A stretch of 64,000 nt of DNA from Chelatococcus reniformis. Its GTDB lineage: Bacteria > Pseudomonadota > Alphaproteobacteria > Rhizobiales > Beijerinckiaceae. Below are positions 8,630 to 18,557 of this stretch, piece after piece. Position numbers and translations under genes: made by a program. A model generated the notes under the pieces. That model saw only the letters and a program-made list of their open reading frames with translations. It was not told the origin of the DNA and made no database searches. The stretch is from assembly GCF_014640075.1 (NCBI RefSeq), contig NZ_BMGG01000003.1, positions 129,866 through 193,865 of the forward strand. The letters are read 5' to 3'. How positions within the stretch are numbered: the first letter of the stretch is position 1; each line of letters begins with the position of its first letter.

Positions 8630-8687
8630 CGAGTCCCATTTTCGTTGAGCATAAGCGATGTTCTACGAAATTGAAATTCGTTGAGCA
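8623..8687. promoter_or_regulatory. tandem inverted repeats at the 5' end of the nucleotidyltransferase-fold gene
   Basis: TGCTCAACGA at 8623-8632 faces TCGTTGAGCA at 8642-8651. A second, imperfect pair is TGTTCTACGAA at 8659-8669 with TTCGTTGAGCA at 8677-8687 (9 of 11 matched). The two palindromes are about 36 bp apart and cover the TTG start of the minus-strand gene. Read on the minus strand the region also encodes a 20-residue ORF starting MLNEF and repeating MLNE, ending at 8626. The arrangement suggests autoregulation, but no adjacent DNA-binding protein is present. Confidence 0.55.
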
Positions 8688-9113
8688 TCAAATGCCCGAC
8701 CGCGCCTCGCGTGCGGCGCTTGAACGGAGTCGCCGATCTCCAGCCGTTGGGAGATCGCGAGCGGCATCATGGAGCGGGTTCTGCTGGCGGCGGGCTGACG
8801 CGCGCCATCAAGATCGGGCCATCCGAGTTCGCCGGCCTCGGCTTTTCGGCTCGGGCCGCGCAAATAGTCGCTAAGGAGGTGATCGTGGCGCTACGTTCCA
8901 AGACGCAGGCACAGCGCAGCGGCTTGGCCCTCCCCCCGTCACGGATGTGTGTCTCCACCCAGGCGCCGCGGCTCAACGATATCGCGGCCAGCCTCAAGCA
9001 CCATGCCCGAGCGGATACCATCCCTCCGCGATCCTCGGCGGTTGAGGTCGGGCATTGCCCGTGTCGCCACCGGCCGGCCAGCTTGATCCGGTGCGGCGCT
9101 CATCACGCCCGTT
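8688..9113. other. 425-bp stretch without a recognised gene
   Basis: Open frames here are short or lack start signals and do not resemble any family I know. One plus-strand segment (about 8700-8930) reads like a decayed coding region (for example IKIGPSEFAGLGF and ARAAQIVAKEVIVALRSKTQ), but I cannot name it. No tRNA, repeat or terminator is obvious. Confidence 0.4.
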
Positions 9114-9764
9114 TCATCGCTTGCCGGATTCCTCGCCTCGCCCCTCGGCGTTCTGGGCAAGGGGCGTCAACGGCGAGCCGCCGAGCGGACCGCGGGCGGT
9201 GATGCGGTAGACGGCTGCCGGCGGGATGTTCAGCATGGCGCGGCCGACGAACGTGGCCTTGAGGCCGAGGCGGTCGAGCACCGGGCGCGGCACAGGGCAG
9301 CGGGGGCCGTAGGTGAACTGATAGAAGGCGCCGCGCGGCCTGATGTAGCCGAAGGCCGTGCTCATGATGCCGACGATGTGGCGCAGGCTCATGTTGAGCA
9401 GCGGCAGGCCGCTGACCACGGCGCCGACGGGCGCGCCGTCGTAGAGCCGATGCTGGGCGAGGCGGCTGGCGTCCATCCATAGCACCCGGGCGGCCGGGAA
9501 ACGCTGCTGCAACAGCCTGGCGAAATCCGAGCCGTACTCGATCAGCGTCAGCTCATCCTCGCGCACGCCTCGGCCGAGCAGCGCCCGCGTAAAGACGCCG
9601 GTGCCGGCGCCGAGCTCCAGCACCGGTCCCGTCTGGGGGCCGACGCCACGCGTCATCAGATCGGCGAGGGCGGAGCCGGACGGCGCGATGGCTCCGATGC
9701 GGAGCGGATTGCTGGTCCAGGCGCGAAGGAAATTGAACGAGTCGGGCGTGATGCTGTGAGCCAT
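9114..9764 (-). CDS. SAM-dependent methyltransferase, phospholipid N-methyltransferase (PmtA)-like
   Basis: 216 residues from the ATG at 9764, which has AAGGA upstream. The N-terminus reads FLRAWTSNPLRIGAIAPSGSALA, the PmtA/rRNA-adenine-methylase-like opening. VLELGAGTGVFTRALL is the SAM-binding glycine-rich motif I near residue 48, and GLPLLNM near residue 115 stands where the family has its SGLPLLN loop. It probably methylates a membrane lipid headgroup such as phosphatidylethanolamine. Family members act at the cytoplasmic face of the inner membrane. It lies 132 bp after a two-component sensor on the same strand. The C-terminus is charged and not conserved. Confidence 0.75.
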   Translation of the reverse strand: MAHSITPDSFNFLRAWTSNPLRIGAIAPSGSALADLMTRGVGPQTGPVLELGAGTGVFTRALLGRGVREDELTLIEYGSDFARLLQQRFPAARVLWMDASRLAQHRLYDGAPVGAVVSGLPLLNMSLRHIVGIMSTAFGYIRPRGAFYQFTYGPRCPVPRPVLDRLGLKATFVGRAMLNIPPAAVYRITARGPLGGSPLTPLAQNAEGRGEESGKR

Positions 9765-9896
9765 ATCGAGGCGAGGTTCCTTGCATTGCGGCGACCGCGG
9801 CCACCGTCGGCAGCGGACGGCGCGCAGTGGGTCACGGCGTGCTTCCATATCTGCATCGGCCGGATTGCACGAGCATTGCGTCCGGCCGCCGGAGGG

Positions 9897-11264
9897 TTAT
9901 GCGGCGTTCACCGGCAGTGTGATCCTGAAGCGAGCCCCGCCGTTCACGCCGTCGAGGACGTCGATCGAACCCCGATGCAGCCGCACGATCTCCCGGACGA
10001 GATGCAGTCCGAGCCCGGCACCGCGATGGCGCGCCTTGAGCCGCTGGAACGGCTCGAAGATGCGGGCCCGGTCCGGCTCGGGGATCCCGGTCCCCTCATC
10101 CGCGACCTCCATGACGCCGTTGCCCGCCACACGCACCGTGATCATGCCGCGACGGCCGGCATGCTCGATAGCGTTCTGCACCAGATTGGTCAGCACCCGC
10201 TCGAGCGCAAGCCGGTCGCCGCGCACGCGGGTCGGCGCTGCTTCAGCCTCGAACGAGATGTCGAAGCCCGCGGCGATGGCGAGCGGCGCGAGGTCGGCGG
10301 CGACCTGCCGGCCGAGCTCGACCAGATCGACGGCAGCGAAATGGGTTGGGTGTGGCGCCACCCGCTGGAGGTCGAGCAACTGGTCGGCCAAGGTCGACAG
10401 CCGGGCGACATCGGTCAGCAGTCGCGTCCGTTCAGGGCCTTCCGGCAGGGCCTCGAGGCGGGTGCTGAGGATGGCGATGGGCGTGCGCAACTCGTGCGCT
10501 GCATCGACGAGGAAGCGCTGACGGCGCTCGTAGCCCTCGTCGAGGCGGCCCAGCGCGTCGTTGACCGCGTTCACCAGCGTGATCACCTCGGCCGGCACAT
10601 CCTCCAGCGGCAGGCGCGCCCCACGCTCGTCGGCATCGATGCGTGCCGCGCCGGCCGCCACCTTGTCCAGGCCGCCGAATGCCCGCCGCACCACCATGGG
10701 TGTGGCGATCACGGTCGCCGCCGTCATCAGCGCCAGCGTGGGCAGGATGACGGTGACGAAGATCACGAGCGCTGCCCAGCCGATCTGCCCGAGCCGGACG
10801 GCGCCGCCCGGCCCGGTCAACACCTGGACCTCGCCCGCGCCGGCGGTGCTGATCCACTTCAGCCGCCCGCTCGGCCGCGGCACTTCACCGAGGTTCGAGC
10901 CCAGCCGCGCCTGGCTCACGTCGTCGAGCGCCGCGCCGATGTGGGTGAAGGCCGAGGGCACGGCACCCTCGCTGACCGACCGCCCCGCGCGGTCGCGAAC
11001 CACGAACCACAGGCCCGGCACATCGCCTCGCAGTGCGGTCAGCTCCGGCGTAGGCCGGAGCACGAGCCTTCCCTCCTCGTCCCGAGCCGCGGCCCGACCG
11101 ACCGCGGCGATGACCGCATCTTCCGACTCCAGATGGACGAGATAGCCGCAGGCCCATAGGGCGGCGAGGACCGTCGCCATGAAGGCGACGAGGATCGCGG
11201 CCTGCAGCATGATTAGCCGTGAGACCAGGTGCCACTTAAGGGAGCAGGCCGCGTCGTCCCTCAT
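9897..11264 (-). CDS. sensor histidine kinase (HAMP/HisKA/HATPase)
   Basis: 455 residues. Membrane helices at about 18-42 and 162-190 flank a ~115-residue periplasmic sensor region, followed by a HAMP-like linker. The phosphoacceptor is His257 in VDAAHELRTPIA. The ATPase shows NLVQNAIEHA (N box), DEGTGIP (G1) and GAGLGLHLVREI (G2). The ATG overlaps the response regulator stop (ATGA), so the two are translationally coupled. The periplasmic part has no recognisable sensor fold, so the signal is unknown. The adjacent methyltransferase and FAD monooxygenase are possible targets only by position. Confidence 0.93.
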   Translation of the reverse strand: MRDDAACSLKWHLVSRLIMLQAAILVAFMATVLAALWACGYLVHLESEDAVIAAVGRAAARDEEGRLVLRPTPELTALRGDVPGLWFVVRDRAGRSVSEGAVPSAFTHIGAALDDVSQARLGSNLGEVPRPSGRLKWISTAGAGEVQVLTGPGGAVRLGQIGWAALVIFVTVILPTLALMTAATVIATPMVVRRAFGGLDKVAAGAARIDADERGARLPLEDVPAEVITLVNAVNDALGRLDEGYERRQRFLVDAAHELRTPIAILSTRLEALPEGPERTRLLTDVARLSTLADQLLDLQRVAPHPTHFAAVDLVELGRQVAADLAPLAIAAGFDISFEAEAAPTRVRGDRLALERVLTNLVQNAIEHAGRRGMITVRVAGNGVMEVADEGTGIPEPDRARIFEPFQRLKARHRGAGLGLHLVREIVRLHRGSIDVLDGVNGGARFRITLPVNAA

Positions 11265-11938
11265 GCAGCGCGCATCAGGTAGCCGACGCCGCGGATGCCG
11301 TGGATCTCGACGGCGGCCTCCGCGTCCGCCAGCTTGCGCCGCAGCCGCGAGACATGCGCGTCGAGCGCGTTCGATTGCACCTCGTCGGCAAAGCCGTAGA
11401 CAGCATCCTCCAGCGCCGAACGCATGACGGTGCGGCCGGCGCGCCGCGCCAGCGTCTCCAGCACCAGGAGTTCGCGCCGCGGCAGGTCCAGGCGCCGGCC
11501 ATCGACACTCGCCTCGCGATTATCCTGATCAAACGATAGCCGCCCGACCCGGAGGACGCGCGCCGCCACGGCGCCCGGTCGGCGCAGCACCGCCCGCAGC
11601 CGGGCCAGCAGCTCCTCCACCGCGAACGGCTTGGCGACGTAGTCGTCGGCACCCGCGTCGAGCCCCGCGACCCGATCCGGCGTGTCGCCACGGGCGGTCA
11701 GCACGATCACCGGCGTGCGCGCAGCGCCCTCCTGTCCGCGCAGCCGGGCCAGCAGGGCCAAGCCATCACCGTCGGGCAGTTGCCTGTCGAGCAGAACGGC
11801 ATCGTGCAGCGGGCCGGCCAGCGCTTCTTCGGCCTCGGCCAGCGTCGCGACATGGTCGAGCACGATGTCGTGCCGATGCAACGCGGCGCGGAGCGCGGCA
11901 GCCATCTCGGGCTCGTCTTCGACCAGAAGGACGCGCAA
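11261..11938 (-). CDS. OmpR/PhoB-family response regulator
   Basis: 225 residues. The receiver domain carries the acidic pair near residues 8-9 (VEDEPEM), phosphorylatable Asp51 in LLDRQLPDGDG, and the KPF lysine near 100. The C-terminal winged helix includes LPRRELLVLETLA and the recognition segment NALDAHVSRLRRKL, ending with GVGYLM. It is the first gene of the pair with the sensor kinase that overlaps it by four bases. A 173-bp spacer separates it from the divergent FAD monooxygenase. Confidence 0.94.
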   Translation of the reverse strand: MRVLLVEDEPEMAAALRAALHRHDIVLDHVATLAEAEEALAGPLHDAVLLDRQLPDGDGLALLARLRGQEGAARTPVIVLTARGDTPDRVAGLDAGADDYVAKPFAVEELLARLRAVLRRPGAVAARVLRVGRLSFDQDNREASVDGRRLDLPRRELLVLETLARRAGRTVMRSALEDAVYGFADEVQSNALDAHVSRLRRKLADAEAAVEIHGIRGVGYLMRAA

Positions 11939-12111
11939 GCGGACAAATCCTTTGCTGTGCGGACGACCGCTAACGCACCACCATTGCGGCTACATTGCGC
12001 CGTCCGCCGCTTTCCTGGCACAAGAGCGCTGCGGCAACTCAGGCACCGGAGCTGCATTCCGAGCGCGGCCAAGATCGTCGCGGTGCGGGGAATACGTGAA
12101 GGACGGGGTCC

Positions 12112-13725
12112 ATGACTGACATCCTGGTGGTCGGGGCGGGCCCGGTCGGCCTCACCATGGCCTGCGAGCTCGCGCGGCACGGCGCGCGCTGCCGCATCAT
12201 CGACCGCGCGCCGGAGCCTCTGCCCTATTGCCGTGCCATCGGGGTAACGCCCCGCACGCTGGAAGTGTGGGACGACATGGGTATCGCCCGCACCATGATC
12301 GACGCGGGCCTGTGGCTCACCGGCCAGCGCTCCGTCATCGCGGGCCAGCCGCCGCACGATGCCGCCGCCCCGCCCCTCGGCCTGCCCTACGCGCAGCTCG
12401 GCCTGCCGCAATACACGACCGAACGGGTGCTGACCCAGCATCTGGCCGGCTTTGGTCTCACCGTCGAGCGCGGCGTCGAGCTGGCGTCCCTGAGGCAGGA
12501 TGGAGCGGCGGCAACGGTCTCGTTGGCCCGTGCCGACGGCAGCATCGAGGAAGCCCGCTTCCGCTACGTGGTGGGCTGCGACGGTGCCCACAGCGCCGTG
12601 CGCAAGGCCCTCGGCATCGCCTTCGAGGGCGACGCCTTCCCCTGGCCGTTCATGCTTGGCGACGTCCACATCGACTGGGGCCTGCCCTACGGCATGGCGC
12701 TGCGGGCGCTGCGCCTCAACGAGGGCGCGCCGCCCGACATGTTCATCGCCATCCCCCTGCCCGAGGCCGGCCGCTACCGCGTCTCCATGATGGCACCGCC
12801 CGCATTGGCTTCGGCTGGCGGCACCGACCACGGCATCCAGGCCGAGCTCGAGGGGCCCGACCTCGCCGCCCTCCAGGTGGTGGCCGACGCGCTGCTGCCC
12901 GAGCGTCCCCGTCTGTCGGATCTGCGCTGGTCCTCGATCTTCCGCATCAGCATGCGGCTTGCGGCCCATTACCGCCAAGGCCGCGTCTTCATCGCCGGTG
13001 ACGCCGCCCACATCCACCCGCCCACCGGCGGCCAGGGCATGAACACCGGCATCCAGGATGCCTACAACCTGGCCTGGAAACTGGCGCTCGCCGCCACCGA
13101 CGCAGCGCCCGAGGCGCTTCTCGACAGCTACGAGGCCGAGCGCCTGCCGGTCGGCGCCGAGGTGGTGGCGCGCACCGAGGCGGCCAGCGTGAGCTACGGC
13201 CGCGAGCAGGGCGGCGGCGCCCCCGACAGCCGCCTCGTCGATGCGCAGGTCCTCGTCTCCTACCGGGGCACGCCTTTCGTGCAGGACGATGCGGCCGGAG
13301 CAGTGGGGCCGAACGCCGGCGATCGCGCGCCCGACGTGACGGGCCTGACGCGCGACGGGCTGGGCTTCCCGCTCCGCCTGTTCGATATCCTCCGAGGCAC
13401 CGGACACGTGCTGCTCGTGCAACTCGCCGCAGATGATGCGGACGCGGCCGTGGCGGAGCTCGCCGCCTTCACGGCGACGCTTCGCGCCCGCTCCGTCCCG
13501 GCAGTGCGGGTCGTCGCCATCGGGCCGCTCGGACCGGCGCAGCGGCCGGGCCTCGTCGTCCTGCATGACCCCGACGGCGCCTTCCTGGCGTTCTATGGCG
13601 AGGCCGGCGCGTTCCTCGTCCGGCCGGACGGCCATATCGGCTGGCGCGGCCGCTCATGGCGGGATGCGGGCCTGGGGGCTTATCTCGATAAGGTGCTGCG
13701 CGCGCCGGACCGCTCGGCTCCGTGA
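12112..13725 (+). CDS. FAD-dependent aromatic-ring hydroxylase (PheA/TfdB/MhpA family)
   Basis: 537 residues. The Rossmann motif VVGAGPVGLTMACELARHG is at residues 5-23, and the DG motif YVVGCDGAHSAVRKALG near 155. The FAD ribityl-binding motif is FIAGDAAHIHPPTGGQGMNTG near 297. A C-terminal thioredoxin-like domain of about 150 residues follows, as in phenol hydroxylase-type enzymes. It should use NAD(P)H and O2 to hydroxylate a phenolic ring. It is alone on its strand and divergent from a response regulator, with the ABC-F gene immediately downstream. No ring-cleavage genes are nearby, so the substrate is open. Confidence 0.88.
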   Translation: MTDILVVGAGPVGLTMACELARHGARCRIIDRAPEPLPYCRAIGVTPRTLEVWDDMGIARTMIDAGLWLTGQRSVIAGQPPHDAAAPPLGLPYAQLGLPQYTTERVLTQHLAGFGLTVERGVELASLRQDGAAATVSLARADGSIEEARFRYVVGCDGAHSAVRKALGIAFEGDAFPWPFMLGDVHIDWGLPYGMALRALRLNEGAPPDMFIAIPLPEAGRYRVSMMAPPALASAGGTDHGIQAELEGPDLAALQVVADALLPERPRLSDLRWSSIFRISMRLAAHYRQGRVFIAGDAAHIHPPTGGQGMNTGIQDAYNLAWKLALAATDAAPEALLDSYEAERLPVGAEVVARTEAASVSYGREQGGGAPDSRLVDAQVLVSYRGTPFVQDDAAGAVGPNAGDRAPDVTGLTRDGLGFPLRLFDILRGTGHVLLVQLAADDADAAVAELAAFTATLRARSVPAVRVVAIGPLGPAQRPGLVVLHDPDGAFLAFYGEAGAFLVRPDGHIGWRGRSWRDAGLGAYLDKVLRAPDRSAP

Positions 13726-13743
13726 CTCGACCGACGCCGCTCC

Positions 13744-13759
13744 GGCGCTTATAAGCGCC
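13744..13759. promoter_or_regulatory. perfect 16-bp palindrome upstream of the ABC-F leader ORF
   Basis: GGCGCTTATAAGCGCC is a perfect palindrome lying 18 bp after the monooxygenase stop and about 12 bp before the GGGAGGA ribosome site of the leader ORF. As RNA it can form a 6-bp stem with a TATA loop. As DNA it could be an operator. Confidence 0.5.
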
Positions 13760-13842
13760 CCTCCGATTTCGGGAGGATCCCATGAAGCGCCGCGCGAACG
13801 ACCTGCCTCTCGCCCCGTTCGCCCTCCCCGTTCCGGCGCCTC

Positions 13843-15450
<1,608 letters not shown>

Positions 15451-15768
15451 CCGGGCTCGAAGCCGGCGCGTTGCTTGCGGATTGCATCTCAAATGCAGTG
15501 CGCCGCCAGCGGAGCGCGCGTGGTCTGGAAGTCGTGCGTCCCTGGCGCGTTTCCGACGAACGGATCGGGCCTAGAGCGCTTTCGAGCGAAGTGGACGCCG
15601 GTTCGCGTGAAGAAAACGCGATGAATCAAACAGATAGAGCACTTCGGCGTTTCGAAGAAACGCGGAAATGCTCTAACGGCTCGCGGGCGGCGCTCCAGGG
15701 CGCAGCGCGGACCCAGGCGCCCCCTCTCGGGCGTTGTCTGCCTCGGCAGGCCCCGGCCGCTTGCGTTC
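15451..15768. other. 318-bp intergenic region between convergent ABC-F and map genes
   Basis: No gene is recognised. The middle (15573-15675) is a copy of a ~102-bp dispersed element described separately. The stretch 15676-15768 is GC-rich and without notable structure. Confidence 0.5.
15573..15675. repeat. ~102-bp dispersed intergenic element, copy 1
   Basis: Begins AGAGCGCTTTCGAGCGAAGT and ends GGAAATGCTCT. It is closely similar over its length to 33485-33587, with scattered substitutions and no length change that I can see. The 3' third (AGAGCACTTCGGCGTTTC...) forms a hairpin that is imperfect here and perfect in copy 2. It lies between convergent genes. Confidence 0.8.
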
Positions 15769-16521
15769 CTATTGTCCCGGCATGGTGACGATCAGCGGTC
15801 CGTTGCGCGTGGCAACGACGGTGTGCTCGTATTGGACCGTGAGGGCTCTCGGCTGGCTGTAAAGGGTCCAGGGGTCGTCGCCATCCTCGGCGAACTCGGC
15901 GCCGAGGGACAGGAAGGGCTCGACGGTAAACACCAGCCCGTCTCCCATGATCCGGCGCTCGGAGGCATCGGGCCACGTCGCGATCTCAGTCGGTTCCTCG
16001 TGCAGCGACAAGCCCACTCCATGGCTGGCGAGATTGCGCACCAGCGTGTAGCCATTCTTTCGCGCGAATGCGCCCACGGCCCGGCCAATGCCCGATATCG
16101 GCCGGCCGGCACCGACCTGACGCAATCCTGTCCACATCGCCCGGCGCCCGTCCCTGCAAAGCTGCTCGACCGCGCGGGTCACGGGCGGCACGGCGAACGA
16201 GGCCCCGGTGTCGGCGAAGTAGCCCTCCCTCTCCGCGGAGACGTCGATATTGACCAGGTCACCCGGCCTGATCCTGCGGTCACCCGGGATGCCGTGCGCG
16301 ATCTCTTCGTTGACGCTGATGCAGGTCGCGCCGGGAAAGGCGTAGACCATCTCCGGCGCCGAACGAGCCCCCGCGGCTTCCATGAATTCCCGCCCGATCT
16401 GATCGAGTTCGAGCGTGGTCATGCCGGGCTCGATCGCCTTGCCCATCACCTCCAGCGTGTTGGCGACGATGCGCCCGATCTGCTTCAGATCCGTCAAGTC
16501 TTCGTCGCTCGACAGCGTCAT
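15769..16521 (-). CDS. map: type I methionine aminopeptidase
   Basis: 250 residues from the ATG at 16521, preceded by GAAAGGACAAG. It removes the N-terminal methionine from nascent proteins. All five metal ligands can be read: Asp in VNIDVSAE, Asp in FADTGASF, His in ASHGVGLSLHEEP, Glu in FTVEPFLSLG and Glu in VQYEHTVV, with substrate His in YAFPGATCISVNEEIAHG. Type I proteins lack the insert of type II, and the length agrees. It is a single gene away from the usual rpsB/secY contexts, so it may be an additional paralogue. Confidence 0.93.
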   Translation of the reverse strand: MTLSSDEDLTDLKQIGRIVANTLEVMGKAIEPGMTTLELDQIGREFMEAAGARSAPEMVYAFPGATCISVNEEIAHGIPGDRRIRPGDLVNIDVSAEREGYFADTGASFAVPPVTRAVEQLCRDGRRAMWTGLRQVGAGRPISGIGRAVGAFARKNGYTLVRNLASHGVGLSLHEEPTEIATWPDASERRIMGDGLVFTVEPFLSLGAEFAEDGDDPWTLYSQPRALTVQYEHTVVATRNGPLIVTMPGQ

Positions 16522-16750
16522 GTCTTGTCCTTTCGCAAAGCCTCGGGAGGCTCTCACCGGGCATCCCTGCCATCGTCGAGGACCCCGGCGATGCCGTCGG
16601 CGCGGCGCGGCCGGCTGCTTGAGCGATGGCGCGCGATCCGCTTGGTATGGTTTGGGTATACGTCAAGCCGACCCGATCGGGCCAACCGAAACGTCCGCTT
16701 CCCCTGGATCTCCCCGCGTGCTGAAGACTTTGAAGGGCGAGGGCTCCGCC

Positions 16751-16980
16751 TCACCAGCCTTCGCCGACGCCCAGGGAGGCGAGAAATGCAGCGAAGCTGC
16801 GGCCCAGAACCCTGACCTCCCCGCGCTGCATCGGGTGGAAGGGGATCGACACGAAGGCGAGCCCGCCCCGATGGCGATCGATGCCGTAGGCCGTCGGCCC
16901 CCCGTTCGAGCCGATGAGCACCAGCTCCGGCACGAGGGACTCCACCTGGTAGCCGCTGTTGGCCGCGACACTGCGTGCGG
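16751..16980 (-). pseudogene. C-terminal remnant of an SMI1/KNR4 (SUKH) family protein
   Basis: The minus-strand frame reads GYQVESLVPELVLIGSNGG, then PTAYGIDRHRGGLAFVSIPF and LGRSFAAFLASLGVGEG before a stop at 16751. This is the typical second half of an SMI1/KNR4-like (SUKH) domain: PELVLIGSDGGGEAYAFD, a VPF segment, and the LGRSFDEFL end. The N-terminal half is missing because the neighbouring MBL-fold gene ends at 16986, directly at the break. SUKH proteins are often immunity proteins to secreted toxins. No toxin is visible here. No plausible start codon serves the fragment. Confidence 0.6.
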
Positions 16981-16985
16981 CGCCG

Positions 16986-17816
16986 TCATACCCCGTCGTC
17001 GGCCGGAGTGACATCCATCGCCGCGCCCGGCCCGTCGACGTGACGGCGCACCGAGCGTTCGATGACCGCGCGGGCTCCGCTCGCGATGGCGCCGCGGTCC
17101 CAGAAGGCGGAATAGAGGGCGTCGAAGTCGAGCGCTCCGAGGCGCGCGCCGATGCGCTCCGCCTCGGCCGCCGGCAGCGGCACGTAGTTGGGATAGGACC
17201 ACATGAAGGCGACATGCCGGCGGTCCCAGGTCACGAGCACCGTGTCGCCGGTCAGCAGCATCCGCCGCTCGCCCCAGTGCAGCACGGTGTTGCCGGGGAA
17301 GTGACCGCCGATCCGGTGCAGCGTCAGGCCGGGCAGCACCGCGCGCGTGTCCCCGCTCCAGAAGTCAAGGTGCGGATCGGCGTCGACGACCCACCGCCGG
17401 TCGGCCTCGTGCAGCAGCACAGGGCAGTCGAACGCGCGTCCCCACGTGGCCATGGCGCCGTAGAAGTGGGGATGGGAGATCGCCACGGCCTTGAGGCCGC
17501 CGAGCGCATGGACGACGTCGCAGGTCGCCGCGTCGAGGAAGCTGATGCAGTCCCACAGCATGTTGCCCGCCGGCGTGGTGACCAGGAACGCCCGCTGGCC
17601 GATGCCGACCTGCGGCATGGTCCAGACGCCGTAGAGCCCCGGCGCGACCTTGCGGAAGGCGTTGAAGTGGTCGACCGCCAGGTGCTCCGGCGTCACCCAC
17701 GCCTGGCCGCCCATCGGCACGAACTGCCGTTCGTCGTCGCAGATCATGCAACGGACGGGCGGCGTATCGCTTTCGGCATACTGGACGCCGCAAGCCCTGC
17801 ACAGAAATGTCGGCAC
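16986..17816 (-). CDS. MBL-fold hydrolase-like protein with N-terminal zinc ribbon
   Basis: 276 residues from the GTG at 17816, which has a strong GGGAGGACAACC upstream. The N-terminus is a small zinc ribbon, CRACG with CMIC about 20 residues on. The metallo-beta-lactamase fold follows, but the usual THxHxDHxG is reduced to ISHPHFYGAMATW, so the Asp/His part is lost. GGHFPGNT and LLTGDTV keep later ligand positions. It may bind a single metal or use another chemistry. It is divergent from the hydratase cluster by 240 bp and contiguous with the SUKH remnant. Function is not assigned. Confidence 0.75.
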   Translation of the reverse strand: MPTFLCRACGVQYAESDTPPVRCMICDDERQFVPMGGQAWVTPEHLAVDHFNAFRKVAPGLYGVWTMPQVGIGQRAFLVTTPAGNMLWDCISFLDAATCDVVHALGGLKAVAISHPHFYGAMATWGRAFDCPVLLHEADRRWVVDADPHLDFWSGDTRAVLPGLTLHRIGGHFPGNTVLHWGERRMLLTGDTVLVTWDRRHVAFMWSYPNYVPLPAAEAERIGARLGALDFDALYSAFWDRGAIASGARAVIERSVRRHVDGPGAAMDVTPADDGV

Positions 17817-17959
17817 GGTTGTCCTCCCAGGCTCGAGTCGAGAACCCGTTGACCGGGCCCTTTGCTCCATCGCCCCTCGCCGGCGCGCCGCCACACCCGT
17901 CATGGCACGGCACGGCGGCAATTCGGCGGAGCCTTTCCCCGGCGGGCGTCCGCCGGGTT

Positions 17960-17973
17960 ATCACATGTGTGAT
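17960..17973. promoter_or_regulatory. inverted repeat in the divergent promoter region of the hydratase cluster
   Basis: ATCAC-ATGT-GTGAT, a perfect 5-bp inverted repeat with a 4-base centre, 84 bp upstream of the first hydratase gene and about 145 bp from the divergent MBL gene start. It is a plausible operator for the IclR regulator encoded within the cluster. No second copy was found nearby. Confidence 0.35.
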
Positions 17974-18056
17974 TTGTAGCTCGCACGGCCTGCCCCGGGC
18001 TTGCGCTGGCGGTCGCGCGGATCGAACTTGGCGCCCAGGAAACGCGCGAGCACGGC

Positions 18057-18557
18057 ATGGCAGACGACTTCAGATCAAAAGCAGTTCTTTGGCCAAAGGG
18101 TCATCTCTATGAGGATTTCAGCGTCGGACAGGTGATGAATCACCATTGGGGTCGGACGATATTGGAGAGCGATACCGTTCTCTTCACCACTCTGACGCTT
18201 AGCTTCAACCCGATTTACTCTAACCGCGCGTTCGCCAAGGCGCACGGTCATCCCGACATCGTTGTCAATCCGCTCTTCGTCTTCAATACCGTGCTGGGCT
18301 TGAGCGTGGAGGATTGCAGCGAGATTGGCGGTCCCTTCGTCGGCGTCGGCAAGCTCACCTACCACGAGCCGGTCTATCCCGGCGACACGATCACATCGCG
18401 CAGCACCACCGTGGCGTGCCGCCTGTCCCAGAGCAATCCGTCGAGCGGCATCGTCACCTGGCACACCGAAGGCCTCAACCAGGACGGCCGCCGCGTCATC
18501 GATTTCGAGCGCTCCAACCTGGTGCGGCGCCGGCACCCGGAGGGTCGATCCGCATGA
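18057..18557 (+). CDS. MaoC family (R)-hydratase subunit, mesaconyl/itaconyl-CoA hydratase-like
   Basis: 166 residues; ATG at 18057. A single hot-dog fold with YEDFSVGQVMNHHWGRTILE at about 18-37 and LTLSFNPIYSNRAFAKAHG near 48-65. FVGVGKLTYHEPVYPGDTI follows near 98. The order matches the N-terminal hot-dog of mesaconyl-CoA hydratase-like proteins. It overlaps the next gene by four bases (ATGA), and the partner has a similar fold, so the two probably form one heteromeric double hot-dog enzyme. First gene of the cluster. Confidence 0.8.
   Translation: MADDFRSKAVLWPKGHLYEDFSVGQVMNHHWGRTILESDTVLFTTLTLSFNPIYSNRAFAKAHGHPDIVVNPLFVFNTVLGLSVEDCSEIGGPFVGVGKLTYHEPVYPGDTITSRSTTVACRLSQSNPSSGIVTWHTEGLNQDGRRVIDFERSNLVRRRHPEGRSA

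Noticed and set aside
8681-9202. Possible plus-strand gene in the 8688-9113 gap
   Set aside because: The reading frame overlaps the end of the methyltransferase gene, shows no known domain, and has no convincing ribosome site; at best it is a decayed gene.
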